Source of the DNA: Nostoc sp. GT001
GTDB lineage: Bacteria > Cyanobacteriota > Cyanobacteriia > Cyanobacteriales > Nostocaceae
Assembly (NCBI RefSeq): GCF_030382115.1
Contig: NZ_JAUDRJ010000003.1
Coordinates: forward strand, 3,791,736 to 3,855,735
DNA: 64,000 nucleotides
Reading direction: 5' to 3'
In this document: in pieces, positions 33,821 to 43,618 of the stretch
Layout of the letters: the number at the start of each line of letters is the position of its first letter
How positions within the stretch are numbered: position 1 is the first letter of the stretch
Position numbers and translations under genes: made by a program
Notes under the pieces: model-generated
The model's input: only the letters and a program-made list of their open reading frames with translations
What the model was told of the DNA's origin: nothing
The model's database searches: none

Positions 33821-36800
33821 ATGCTAACGGCAGTTAATAGTTTTGAACTGTCTCCACAACAGAAGTATTTGTGGAGTTTACAGCAAGACAATAGTTTTGT
33901 TTATTGCGCTGTTTGTGCTGTATCAATTACCGGAAATTTGCAAACAGAAGTTTTAAAAGCTGCTATAAATCAAGTCGTTGGAACTTATGAAATTCTCCGC
34001 ACTAATTATCGAGATATGCCGGAGATGAATTTGCCGTTGCAGTTCATTAACGATCGGAGTGCATTTTGGCATCAAGACTATGATTTAAGTAGTGAGAGTT
34101 ATCAAGATCAAGAAGAAAAGTTAGAAAATATATTTAACAATTTTTGTAATTTAGAATTCAACTTAAGAGAAGGTGCGGTATTAAATTTATCTTTAGCTAA
34201 ATTAGCAACAAATAAATATATTTTACTGGTTGCTTTACCTGCTCTTTGTGCTGATAGATTAACATTACACAATTTTATTAAACAAGTAAGTAATTTATAT
34301 ACCTCTATCTATCATCAAGAGGAGGTATTAGATAGTGAAGTATTACAATATGCTGATTTATCTGCGTGGCAAAACGAGCTTTTAATAGCAGAAGAAACCC
34401 AAGCAGGTAGAGATTTTTGGAGTAATATAGATTTTTCAGCTTTAGCAGCCTTACAACTACCTTTTGAAAATACAGCAGCAGCAAGTTTACCATTCAATCC
34501 TCAAAGTTATTGTTTGAAATTAGATATTGATTTTCAAGATAAAATTACCAATTATGCTCAAGCTCATAATATTGCCCTAAGTGATGTTTTATTTACCTGC
34601 TGGAATATCTTGCTGTGGCGGTTGACAGGACAAGACAATTTAATTACAGGCATTGCTACTAATGGACGTAAATATCAAGAATTAGAATCAGTTTTAGGTT
34701 TGCTCTCTAAATCTTTGCCAATTTCTATTCATATTCAAGAAACTGATACTTTTGGAAAGCTTTGGCAGAAAGTTAAAATTAATTTAGATACAGCTTCTAC
34801 TTACGAAGAATATTTTTCTTTAGAAAGAGAAGCTGAGTTTTTACCCTTTACTTTTGAATTTGAACCACAATTACCACAGTATGATGCTGTGGAGGTGAAA
34901 TTCTCAATTCATCAGCAGACTGTTTATATAGATAGATATAAAATTAAACTATCTAGTTATTATCAAGACAACTCTCTATACCTCAAGCTTTGCTATGATG
35001 CAAACCTATTTTCAGTCGATGATATTCAAAGATTAACACAGCAATTTTGTACTTTATTAGAAAGTGCGATCGCTTTTCCAAATTTACCAGTTTTTCAATT
35101 AGAAGTTCTTGATAAAACAGAGAAGCAAAAATTACTCCAAACATTTAATGATACCCAAGTAAATTACGATCGCAATCAATGTATTCATCACCTCTTTGCT
35201 GAACGAGTAATTAATACACCAGATAAAATAGCACTCATTTTTGAAAATGAAACATTTACCTACACTCAACTAAATAATCGAGCTAACCAAATAGCGCGTT
35301 ACCTACAAAAATTGGGCATTGGTGCTGAGATTTTAGTGGGCTTATGTGTTGATAGATCCCCATTAATGGTATTGGGTATTCTAGCTATTCTCAAAGCTGG
35401 TGGTGCTTATCTACCACTAGACCCAACTTATCCTCAAGAGCGCTTGGCATTTATGTTGCAAAACTCTCAACCCAAGGTTTTGCTAACTCAAGAACACCTC
35501 AAAGCTGAATTACCTGCACATGAAACACAGGTAATGTGTATAGATCAAATTGGCCATATTATCAGCCAAGAGTCAACAGAAGATTTAACAAAAAGTGCAT
35601 CTGCTTCTAATTTAGCTTATGTAATTTATACCTCTGGTTCCACAGGCAAACCCAAGGGTGTGCGCGTCACCCACGCTAATTTGTGCCATTATGTGCAAGC
35701 GATGCAACAGGCGCTAGGTATCACAGCCGATGATGTCTATTTGCACACTGCATCCCTAGCTTTTTCTTCTTCCGTCAGACAATTAATGGTTCCTCTGATG
35801 CGAGGTGCAACTGTCAAAATTGCCACCCAGGAACAACGTCAAGATCCCTTAACACTATTTCAAGGAATTAAGCAGGATAATATCACAGTCATTGATATTG
35901 TTCCTTCTTTTTGGCGCAATTGTAATTACACTCTCGCTAGTTTAGCGCCAGAGTCAAAAAGTTATTGGTTAGATAATAAACTGCGCTTAATTGTTTCTGC
36001 TAGTGAACCACTGTTATCTGATATTCCGATTAATTGGAAGTTTGGCTTACAACATCAGACATATCTTATTAATATGTTTGGTCAAACAGAAACCTGTGGT
36101 ATTGTCGCCACTTATCCCATCACTATCGAAGCAGATGCACCAACTAAAGTAATTCCTTTAGGTAAACCAATTGCTAACACTCAAATCTATCTTTTAGATC
36201 AACATTTGCAACCAGTACCTATTGGTGTGGCGGGTGAATTATATATAGGTGGTTGGGGTGTCGGACAAGGATATTTACATCGCCCTGATTTAACAGCAGA
36301 AAGATTTATTCCTAATTCCCTTAGCCATGAACTAGGTGCAAGACTTTATAAAACAGGGGATTTAGGACGTTATTTACCAGATGGCACAATCGAATTTATT
36401 GGACGTAGTGATTATCAAGTTAAAATTCGTGGTTTCAGGATTGAATTAGCAGAAATAGAAGCAATATTAACTCACTATCCCCAAGTGCGGGAAGCTGTGG
36501 TAGTGATGCGGGAAAGTGAAACTGGGGATAAGCGATTAATAGCTTATTTAGTTCCTGCTAACTCAGAAGCGATAGATTTGAATGCGCTTAATAAGTTTTT
36601 GCAGGATAACTTGCCTAATTATATGTTGCCCTCTAACTTTGCCATTTTAGAAGCTTTACCTCTGACTCCTAATGGTAAGGTGAATCGCCAAGCATTACCT
36701 GCACCAGAAGAATTATCACAACAAATAAAAAGTGCTATTACCGTACCACGTACCCCTGTAGAAGAAGTCTTAGCAGGGATATGGGCAAAAATTCTCAGTG

Positions 36801-39800
36801 TTAAACAAGTAGGAATTGAAGAAAACTTTTTTGAATTAGGCGGACATTCCCTGTTAGCGACACAAGTTATGTCCCAAATACGAGAAGCTTTTCAGCTTGA
36901 ATTACCCCTACGCAGTTTGTTTGAGTCGCCAACAGTAGCGGAACTGGCGCAATGTGTTGAAGCGACACTGAGAGAGGGGCAACAACTAGCTGTTTTACCT
37001 ATAGAAAAAGTCACACAAGAAGATAATTTACCGTTATCCTTTGCTCAACAAAGACTGTGGTTTTTAGACCAATTACAACCTGGAAGTTCTGCTTACAATC
37101 TATTGAGGGCAGTACAACTAAAAGGAGAACTTAATATTGCAGCATTAGAACAAAGCTTCAACGAAATTATCCGTCGCCACGAAGCTTTACGTACTACTTT
37201 TGTAAGTGGGAATGGAGAACCACAGCAGATAATTAACCCGGAAGTTAGTATTACATTACCTGTAGTAAATTTACAGGATTTAACACCAGAACACCGGGAA
37301 ATAGAAACCAAACGCAGGGCTATAATTCAAGCACAACGTTCTTTTAATTTAACTAGCGCACCATTATTAAATGTTGTTTTATTGCAGTTAGGAGAACAGG
37401 AATATATTTTACTGTTCACAATACACCACATAGTTGCTGATGGTTGGTCAGCAGGAATAATTATTAAAGAAATAGCTGCTTTTTATGAGTCTTTCTGCAT
37501 AGGTAAATCTTGTGAATTAGCCAGTTTACCTATTCAATATGTAGATTTTGCCGTTTGGCAAAGAACATGGTTACAGAAAGAAGTTTTGGCATCTCAGATG
37601 GAATATTGGAAACAACAATTAAGTGGTGATTTACCAGTATTAGAACTTCTTATTGCTAAACCGCGCCCCAAGCAACAAACCTTTGCTGGTAAAAAGCAGA
37701 CATTTATGCTATCTCCAGCTTTGACAAATGAGCTAAAAGCTTTGAGTCAAAAGCAAGGTGTAACGTTATTTATGACTTTATTGGCAGCGTTTAAAACTCT
37801 GCTTTATCGCTACTCTGGACAGGCAGATATTTTAGTCGGTTCGCCTATTGCTAACCGTAATCGTAGTGAAATTGAAGGGTTAATTGGCTTTTTTGTAAAT
37901 ACTGTAGTCTTGCGAACTAAACTAGAGGAAAATTCTAGTTTTATTAACTTGCTTAAACAAGTAAGAGAAATCACTCTAGGAGCATACACTCATCAAGATT
38001 TACCCTTTGAATTATTAGTAGAAGAATTACAACCACAGCGTAGTCTCAGTCACACGCCAGTATTTCAGGTAATGTTCGCGCTGCAAAATATGCCTGGAGA
38101 TGGGTTGAAGCTGTCAGGTTTGAATTTGGAATATTTGCCGATAGAAAATGATACGGCTAGGTTTGATTTGAGTTTGTCTTTTACTGATAATGTTGAGAGT
38201 TTAGTTGGGGAATTAGAGTATAACAGTGATTTATTTGATGCTGATAGCATTAAATCTATGCTGAAGCATTTAACAACTTTGTTAACAGATATCGTTGAGC
38301 ATCCAGATAAGTCTATATCAGAGTTGTCTATACTTACGCTAGCAGAACAGCAGCAAATTTTAAGGCAATGGAATTATACAGAAGTTGATTATCCTCATGT
38401 CTGCGTGCATGAGTTGTTTAGCGCCCAGGTAGCTAAGACACCAGATGCGATCGCTGTGATAGCTGGCTCACAACAGCTAACTTACAAAGAACTAGACGAG
38501 AAAGCAAATCAGCTAGCACACTATTTAAGCAGCTCAGGTGTAGGTAAAGAAGTATTAGTGGGGATTTGTTGCGATCGCTCTTTACCCATGATCGTCGCCC
38601 TCCTCGCCATTCTCAAAGCAGGTGGTGCATACATACCTCTAGATCCAACATTTCCTCAAGAGCGTTTGGCGTATATGCTTCAAGACTCCCAAACCTCAAT
38701 CTTATTAACCCAGCAACATTTATTACCAAATCTTCCACCCCATCACGCTCAAGTTATTTGTTTAGATAGCAACTGGGAAAGCATTGCTATCCAAGAAATA
38801 AACACTTATAACAGCAATATCGAGCCGGATAATTTGATGTATACAATCTATACCTCCGGCTCCACTGGCAAACCCAAAGGTGTACAAATTACTCATAGAA
38901 ATGTAGTAAACTTCCTTACTTCTATGCAGCAGGGATTACACTTAAGCCATCAAGATAGTTTGTTTTCAGTTACTACTTTATCTTTTGATATTGCAGTTTT
39001 AGAAATCTTTCTTCCTCTAATAGTGGGAGCCAAAGTAATTCTTACTAGTCGAGAAATTGCAACCGATGGCGCGCAGTTATTACAGCAACTAAATAATTCT
39101 GCTGCAACTGTTATGCAAGCTACCCCTGCAACTTGGCGAATGTTATTAGATGCAGGCTGGGAAGGAAATTCTCAACTCAAAATTCTCTGTGGTGGCGAAG
39201 CCTTACCCCAAAGTTTAGCTCGCCAATTATGCCAAAGATGTTCTCAGATTTGGAATTTATACGGCCCCACAGAAACAACTATTTGGTCTACAATTTATCA
39301 AATAAGTGATAGCGAAAAAACAGTTTCTATTGGTCGTCCTCTAGCTAATACCCAAATATATATTTTAGATAAATATTTGCAACCTGTACCCGTAGGGATT
39401 TCGGGAGAAATATATATTGGTGGTGTAGGATTAGCACGGGGTTACTTTAATCAGCCAGAATTAACTAAAGAAAAATTTATTACTAATCCATTTAATCCGA
39501 AAACATTACTCTACAAAACTGGTGATTTAGCCCGTTATCTACCCAATGGAGAAATTGAATACTTAGGACGTATTGATTATCAAGTAAAACTCCGAGGTTT
39601 CCGCATTGAGTTAGGAGAAATTGAAGCGGTGTTAGAACAATATCCCGCAGTATATCAATGTGTAGTGATGGTTCGAGAAGATGGATCGGAAAACCAGCGT
39701 TTAGTTGCTTATTTAGTTGCTGAAAATGTTGCTACTGATGAACTGCGGCAGTATTTACGGCAACAACTGCCTGAGTATATGATACCGAATGCTTTTATGT

Positions 39801-42550
39801 TCTTGGCAGAAATACCATTAACACCCAATGGAAAAGTTAACCGTCGTGCTTTACCTACGCCAGAAAATACTCATTTAGAGACAAGTAATTTTGTTGCTCC
39901 CCGTCATCTAGTAGAAGAAGTATTAGCCGGAATTTGGACTCAAGTTTTGGGTGTGAATCAAGTAGGAATTCATGACAATTTCTTTGAACTAGGCGGACAT
40001 TCTTTATTAGCAACTCAAGTTATTTCTCGCATTCCTAAAACTCTGGGAGTGAATATACCGCTTCAGTCTTTATTTGAATTTTCTACCATTGCAGAACTAG
40101 CTAAAAATGTTCAAGAAGCCAGTCATCAGGGTGTTTCTGCTATTACACCTGTTCCCCGTAATGAGAATTTACCTCTATCCTTTGCCCAAGCTAGATTATG
40201 GTTATTAGAACAAATTAACCCTGATAGCGGTATTTACAATATGCCGGCAGCAGTTCATCTCGTGGGTGAGTTGAATGTAGACGCATTAGAGGAAAGTATT
40301 AACGAAATTATCCGTCGCCACGAAATTTTACGCACTACCTTTACTTTAATAGATGGGGAACCATTACAAATAATTGTCCCCAATGTGCAGCTAAAAATAC
40401 CTGTGGTAAACTTACAGAAATTATCGGAAGCTGAACGAGAAGCGGAAATTCAGCGTTTGAGTGTTGAGGAATTTCAATATTCCTTTGATTTTACTCAAGC
40501 ACCGTTGCTCAGATGCACACTTTTACAACTAGGCGAACAAGAACACATCTTACTGTTCACTATCCACCATATCGTTTTTGATGGCTGGTCAACGGGTGTA
40601 TTAATTCGGGAGTTAGCAGCACTTTATACCGCTTTTTCTGCGGGAGAAGCCTCTCCTTTACCAAAATTACCCATTCAGTATGCAGACTTTGCAGTTTGGC
40701 AACGTCAACATTTGCAAGGTGAAAGACGAGAAGCTTTACTCACCTACTGGAAGCAGCAATTAGCAAACGTACCCATTCTGCAACTACCCACAACCCGTCC
40801 ACGTGCAGAAGTAAACACTAACCGGGGTGCTAGTCACACATTTGTAATACCTGCGTCAGTAGTGCAAGAAGTGCGACAGCTTGCCCAGCAAGAAGGTGTA
40901 ACCTTATTTATGACACTGCTGGCAAGCTTTAAAATTTTACTGCAACGCTACAGCAGCCAAGATGATATTGTTGTTGGCACTGATGTTGCCAACCGCAATC
41001 AAGCAGAAATTGAACCATTAATTGGCTTTTTCATTAACTTATTAGTTTTACGCACTGACTTAAGTACTAACCCGACTTTCTTAGAGTTGTTGCAACGTAT
41101 TCGCACTCAGACACTATCAGCTTATGCTCATCAAGATTTACCCTTTGACGAATTAGTTAGAGAATTACAGCCTGAGCGCCATTTAAGCAATACAGTTCCA
41201 TTATTCCAGGTATTATTTGTCCTGCAAAATACACCGACATCAGCTTTAGAATTACCAGGATTAAACTTAAAATTACTAGAATTAGAAACCAAGAATTCTA
41301 GATTCGATTTAGCCTTATTTCTCACAGAAACCGAGCAAGGTATAGAAGGTAAATGGCAATATAATGCTGATTTATTTGCCGCAGATACTATCACAATAAT
41401 TACAAATAGTTGGAAAACATTAATCAATAGTATTATCCACCAACCTGAAAGCCACATCAATACATTAGAAATGCTTACAGAAGCAGATAAGGCACAACAA
41501 ACTATGCAACAACAGGAGCGTAAAGCTGCTAAAAGACAAAAATTTATGAGCATTGCTCCGAAAGCTGTTAGTCTCATAGCAGAGCAATTAATCAAAACAA
41601 ACTATCTACAAGCAGGACAAAATTTTCCTCTTGTAATTCAACCAAATACTACAGAAGTTGACTTACTATCTTGGGTAGAGAATAATCGAGAATATATCGA
41701 GACAGAATTATTAAAACATGGAGCGATTTTATTTAGAGGTTTTAATATAAGATCAGTTTCAGAGTTTGAAAACTTCGCTCAAACAATTTGTCCCAATTTA
41801 TTTGCTGAGTATGGCGACTTACCCCGCACTGGTGAAGGTGGTAAAGTTTATGGTTCCACTCCTTATCCACCTGACAAAGCAATCCTTTTTCATAATGAAA
41901 GCTCTCATTTACATCAGTGGCCTCTGAAGATTTGGTTTTTCTGCGTGCAACCAGCACAACAAGGTGGAGAAACGCCGATTATAGACTGTCGCAAAGCTTA
42001 CAGACTAATCAATCCCAAACTACGCGAAAGATTAGAACAAAAACAATTAATGTATGTCCGTCACTATACCAATAGTCTGGATGTTAGCTGGCAAAACTTC
42101 TTTCGTACCAATGAGAAATTTGTTGTAGAAAATTATTGCCGTCAAGCAAAGATTGATATTGAATGGTATGATAATAACAGTTTAATTACTCGCCAAGTTC
42201 GTCCAGCTTTGGCAGTACATCCAAAAACAAGTGAACCTGTATTTTTCAATCAAATTCAGTTGCACCACATAGCATATTTGGACGAAGAAGTTAGAAAATC
42301 CTTATTATCTACATTTGGAGAGCAACAGCTACCGCGTAATGTCTATTACGGGGATGGTACTTCTATAGAAGATTCAGTTATTGCTGAAATAAATGAAGTT
42401 TATCAGCAGTCACAAACTAGCTTTCCTTGGGAGCAAGGTGATATTTTAATGCTAGATAATATGCTGACTGCCCACGGGCGAAATTCTTATGTAGGTTCTC
42501 GTAAAATTGTGGTAGCAATGGGAGAAATGATTAAGGAAATGGTGAGTTGA
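33821..42550 (+). CDS. NRPS: Interface-A-PCP-C-A(Gly)-PCP-C-TauD
   Basis: Translation starts at the ATG at 33821 (GGAG upstream). The 2909 residues read as follows. A degenerate condensation-fold Interface domain (5-425) has LPALCADRLTL where HHxxxDG is expected. A1 (about 450-950) has YTSGSTGKPKG near 603. PCP1 has GGHSLL near 1010. C (1070-1500) has HHIVADGWS near 1203. A2 runs about 1526-2005, followed by PCP2 near 2055. C (2115-2553) has HHIVFDGWS near 2249. A fused TauD domain (about 2600-2909) has HNE near 2691 and a distal His near 2884. By alignment to GrsA, the A2 pocket reads D-I-L-Q-L-G-L-I-W, the known glycine code. The A1 pocket reads S-S-R-D-I-S-M-G-I, without Asp235, so its substrate is unclear. 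No epimerase domain is present. Confidence 0.92.
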   Translation: MLTAVNSFELSPQQKYLWSLQQDNSFVYCAVCAVSITGNLQTEVLKAAINQVVGTYEILRTNYRDMPEMNLPLQFINDRSAFWHQDYDLSSESYQDQEEKLENIFNNFCNLEFNLREGAVLNLSLAKLATNKYILLVALPALCADRLTLHNFIKQVSNLYTSIYHQEEVLDSEVLQYADLSAWQNELLIAEETQAGRDFWSNIDFSALAALQLPFENTAAASLPFNPQSYCLKLDIDFQDKITNYAQAHNIALSDVLFTCWNILLWRLTGQDNLITGIATNGRKYQELESVLGLLSKSLPISIHIQETDTFGKLWQKVKINLDTASTYEEYFSLEREAEFLPFTFEFEPQLPQYDAVEVKFSIHQQTVYIDRYKIKLSSYYQDNSLYLKLCYDANLFSVDDIQRLTQQFCTLLESAIAFPNLPVFQLEVLDKTEKQKLLQTFNDTQVNYDRNQCIHHLFAERVINTPDKIALIFENETFTYTQLNNRANQIARYLQKLGIGAEILVGLCVDRSPLMVLGILAILKAGGAYLPLDPTYPQERLAFMLQNSQPKVLLTQEHLKAELPAHETQVMCIDQIGHIISQESTEDLTKSASASNLAYVIYTSGSTGKPKGVRVTHANLCHYVQAMQQALGITADDVYLHTASLAFSSSVRQLMVPLMRGATVKIATQEQRQDPLTLFQGIKQDNITVIDIVPSFWRNCNYTLASLAPESKSYWLDNKLRLIVSASEPLLSDIPINWKFGLQHQTYLINMFGQTETCGIVATYPITIEADAPTKVIPLGKPIANTQIYLLDQHLQPVPIGVAGELYIGGWGVGQGYLHRPDLTAERFIPNSLSHELGARLYKTGDLGRYLPDGTIEFIGRSDYQVKIRGFRIELAEIEAILTHYPQVREAVVVMRESETGDKRLIAYLVPANSEAIDLNALNKFLQDNLPNYMLPSNFAILEALPLTPNGKVNRQALPAPEELSQQIKSAITVPRTPVEEVLAGIWAKILSVKQVGIEENFFELGGHSLLATQVMSQIREAFQLELPLRSLFESPTVAELAQCVEATLREGQQLAVLPIEKVTQEDNLPLSFAQQRLWFLDQLQPGSSAYNLLRAVQLKGELNIAALEQSFNEIIRRHEALRTTFVSGNGEPQQIINPEVSITLPVVNLQDLTPEHREIETKRRAIIQAQRSFNLTSAPLLNVVLLQLGEQEYILLFTIHHIVADGWSAGIIIKEIAAFYESFCIGKSCELASLPIQYVDFAVWQRTWLQKEVLASQMEYWKQQLSGDLPVLELLIAKPRPKQQTFAGKKQTFMLSPALTNELKALSQKQGVTLFMTLLAAFKTLLYRYSGQADILVGSPIANRNRSEIEGLIGFFVNTVVLRTKLEENSSFINLLKQVREITLGAYTHQDLPFELLVEELQPQRSLSHTPVFQVMFALQNMPGDGLKLSGLNLEYLPIENDTARFDLSLSFTDNVESLVGELEYNSDLFDADSIKSMLKHLTTLLTDIVEHPDKSISELSILTLAEQQQILRQWNYTEVDYPHVCVHELFSAQVAKTPDAIAVIAGSQQLTYKELDEKANQLAHYLSSSGVGKEVLVGICCDRSLPMIVALLAILKAGGAYIPLDPTFPQERLAYMLQDSQTSILLTQQHLLPNLPPHHAQVICLDSNWESIAIQEINTYNSNIEPDNLMYTIYTSGSTGKPKGVQITHRNVVNFLTSMQQGLHLSHQDSLFSVTTLSFDIAVLEIFLPLIVGAKVILTSREIATDGAQLLQQLNNSAATVMQATPATWRMLLDAGWEGNSQLKILCGGEALPQSLARQLCQRCSQIWNLYGPTETTIWSTIYQISDSEKTVSIGRPLANTQIYILDKYLQPVPVGISGEIYIGGVGLARGYFNQPELTKEKFITNPFNPKTLLYKTGDLARYLPNGEIEYLGRIDYQVKLRGFRIELGEIEAVLEQYPAVYQCVVMVREDGSENQRLVAYLVAENVATDELRQYLRQQLPEYMIPNAFMFLAEIPLTPNGKVNRRALPTPENTHLETSNFVAPRHLVEEVLAGIWTQVLGVNQVGIHDNFFELGGHSLLATQVISRIPKTLGVNIPLQSLFEFSTIAELAKNVQEASHQGVSAITPVPRNENLPLSFAQARLWLLEQINPDSGIYNMPAAVHLVGELNVDALEESINEIIRRHEILRTTFTLIDGEPLQIIVPNVQLKIPVVNLQKLSEAEREAEIQRLSVEEFQYSFDFTQAPLLRCTLLQLGEQEHILLFTIHHIVFDGWSTGVLIRELAALYTAFSAGEASPLPKLPIQYADFAVWQRQHLQGERREALLTYWKQQLANVPILQLPTTRPRAEVNTNRGASHTFVIPASVVQEVRQLAQQEGVTLFMTLLASFKILLQRYSSQDDIVVGTDVANRNQAEIEPLIGFFINLLVLRTDLSTNPTFLELLQRIRTQTLSAYAHQDLPFDELVRELQPERHLSNTVPLFQVLFVLQNTPTSALELPGLNLKLLELETKNSRFDLALFLTETEQGIEGKWQYNADLFAADTITIITNSWKTLINSIIHQPESHINTLEMLTEADKAQQTMQQQERKAAKRQKFMSIAPKAVSLIAEQLIKTNYLQAGQNFPLVIQPNTTEVDLLSWVENNREYIETELLKHGAILFRGFNIRSVSEFENFAQTICPNLFAEYGDLPRTGEGGKVYGSTPYPPDKAILFHNESSHLHQWPLKIWFFCVQPAQQGGETPIIDCRKAYRLINPKLRERLEQKQLMYVRHYTNSLDVSWQNFFRTNEKFVVENYCRQAKIDIEWYDNNSLITRQVRPALAVHPKTSEPVFFNQIQLHHIAYLDEEVRKSLLSTFGEQQLPRNVYYGDGTSIEDSVIAEINEVYQQSQTSFPWEQGDILMLDNMLTAHGRNSYVGSRKIVVAMGEMIKEMVS

Positions 42551-42738
42551 TGAATATGGTAAACCTGAGATTTTTAACACAGAGACGTAGCGATAATTCG
42601 GAGTTTTGATACTCTTTTAGCCAAACAGGATTGTCATTTTTAAAAATAGAAGCGCAAAAAGTAAAAATTTAATTTTTGAATTCAAGAATACTATTCAGCA
42701 ATGTCTTAAATTCAATTATGTAACAGGAGGATAAACAC

Positions 42739-43512
42739 TTGATCTCTTCAAAACAACTCAATACTAATCATGATGCGATCGCTTCTATCTATGACTTAAA
42801 AAGTCAACTAGAACGCCACGATATTGTGTTGGAGTTTATAGACAAGTTTATCCTCAAAAATATTCCCGAAGGAGCGCATATTTTTGACCTTGGTTGCGGT
42901 ACGGGACAAGTTGCCCAACGGCTTCTAAAAAGAGGTTATCAAGTAACTGGACTTGATAGTTCTGAAAGAATGCTGAATGTTGCTCGTGAAAATGCACCAG
43001 ATGCTAAATTTATTCTAGATGATGCCCGCTTTTTTAAATTAACACCAACTTTTCACGCAGCTATTTCAACAGATGTTGTTCTCAACTATATCCTCAGCAT
43101 TGATGAACTAAAAAATTCATTACAAAATGTGTATGATGCCTTATTAGAAAACGGTGTTTTTGCCTTTGAATTATATATTGAAGAATTATGTGAGTTAGAG
43201 TGGCAAAATAATGAGTCTGGTGGCGGTGTTAAAGATGATAATGTCTGGGTAGATATTTGGAGTTATGACACAGAAAATAAAATTGGTCGAAAGGACACTA
43301 CCATATTTGAATTAGTAAATGGGCTATGGCAACGTTCAGACAGGAGTTTTTTCTTAAAAGCTTATTCAGTACCAGATGTTAAATCGGTATTAGAACAAGT
43401 AGGATTCACAGAAATTAGTATGTTTGAATTAAAACAGGATTTGGGAGTAGATAAAGCGTTTGAAAGTGCCTGTTTTATTTGCCGAAAACCACTAAGTTGT
43501 ACTAGTTCGTAA
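42739..43512 (+). CDS. Free-standing class I SAM methyltransferase
   Basis: The start is TTG, chosen because a perfect AGGAGG (42725-42730) lies 8 bases before it and no ATG fits. The 257 residues have methyltransferase motif I, DLGCGTGQVAQ (about 52), followed by VTGLDSSERML and a later LENGVFAFELY. The protein sits between two NRPS genes in the same direction, so it probably tailors the product by N- or O-methylation. The acceptor is not predictable. It lies between the TauD-bearing NRPS and the Interface-bearing NRPS, which are expected to work together. Confidence 0.85.
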   Translation: MISSKQLNTNHDAIASIYDLKSQLERHDIVLEFIDKFILKNIPEGAHIFDLGCGTGQVAQRLLKRGYQVTGLDSSERMLNVARENAPDAKFILDDARFFKLTPTFHAAISTDVVLNYILSIDELKNSLQNVYDALLENGVFAFELYIEELCELEWQNNESGGGVKDDNVWVDIWSYDTENKIGRKDTTIFELVNGLWQRSDRSFFLKAYSVPDVKSVLEQVGFTEISMFELKQDLGVDKAFESACFICRKPLSCTSS

Positions 43513-43618
43513 TTAAAAGATTCAGATTTAATCGAGATTTTTGTATTTTAGAGAATTGGCATTAATAAGCGTGGGTTAGCAAAATTGTGTGTTCTTACTC
43601 AAGAGTAATAAGAAATGT

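Noticed and set aside
41131..41595. 154-codon minus-strand ORF inside the large NRPS
   Set aside because: It lies wholly within conserved condensation-domain sequence on the other strand and resembles no protein. It is a shadow frame.
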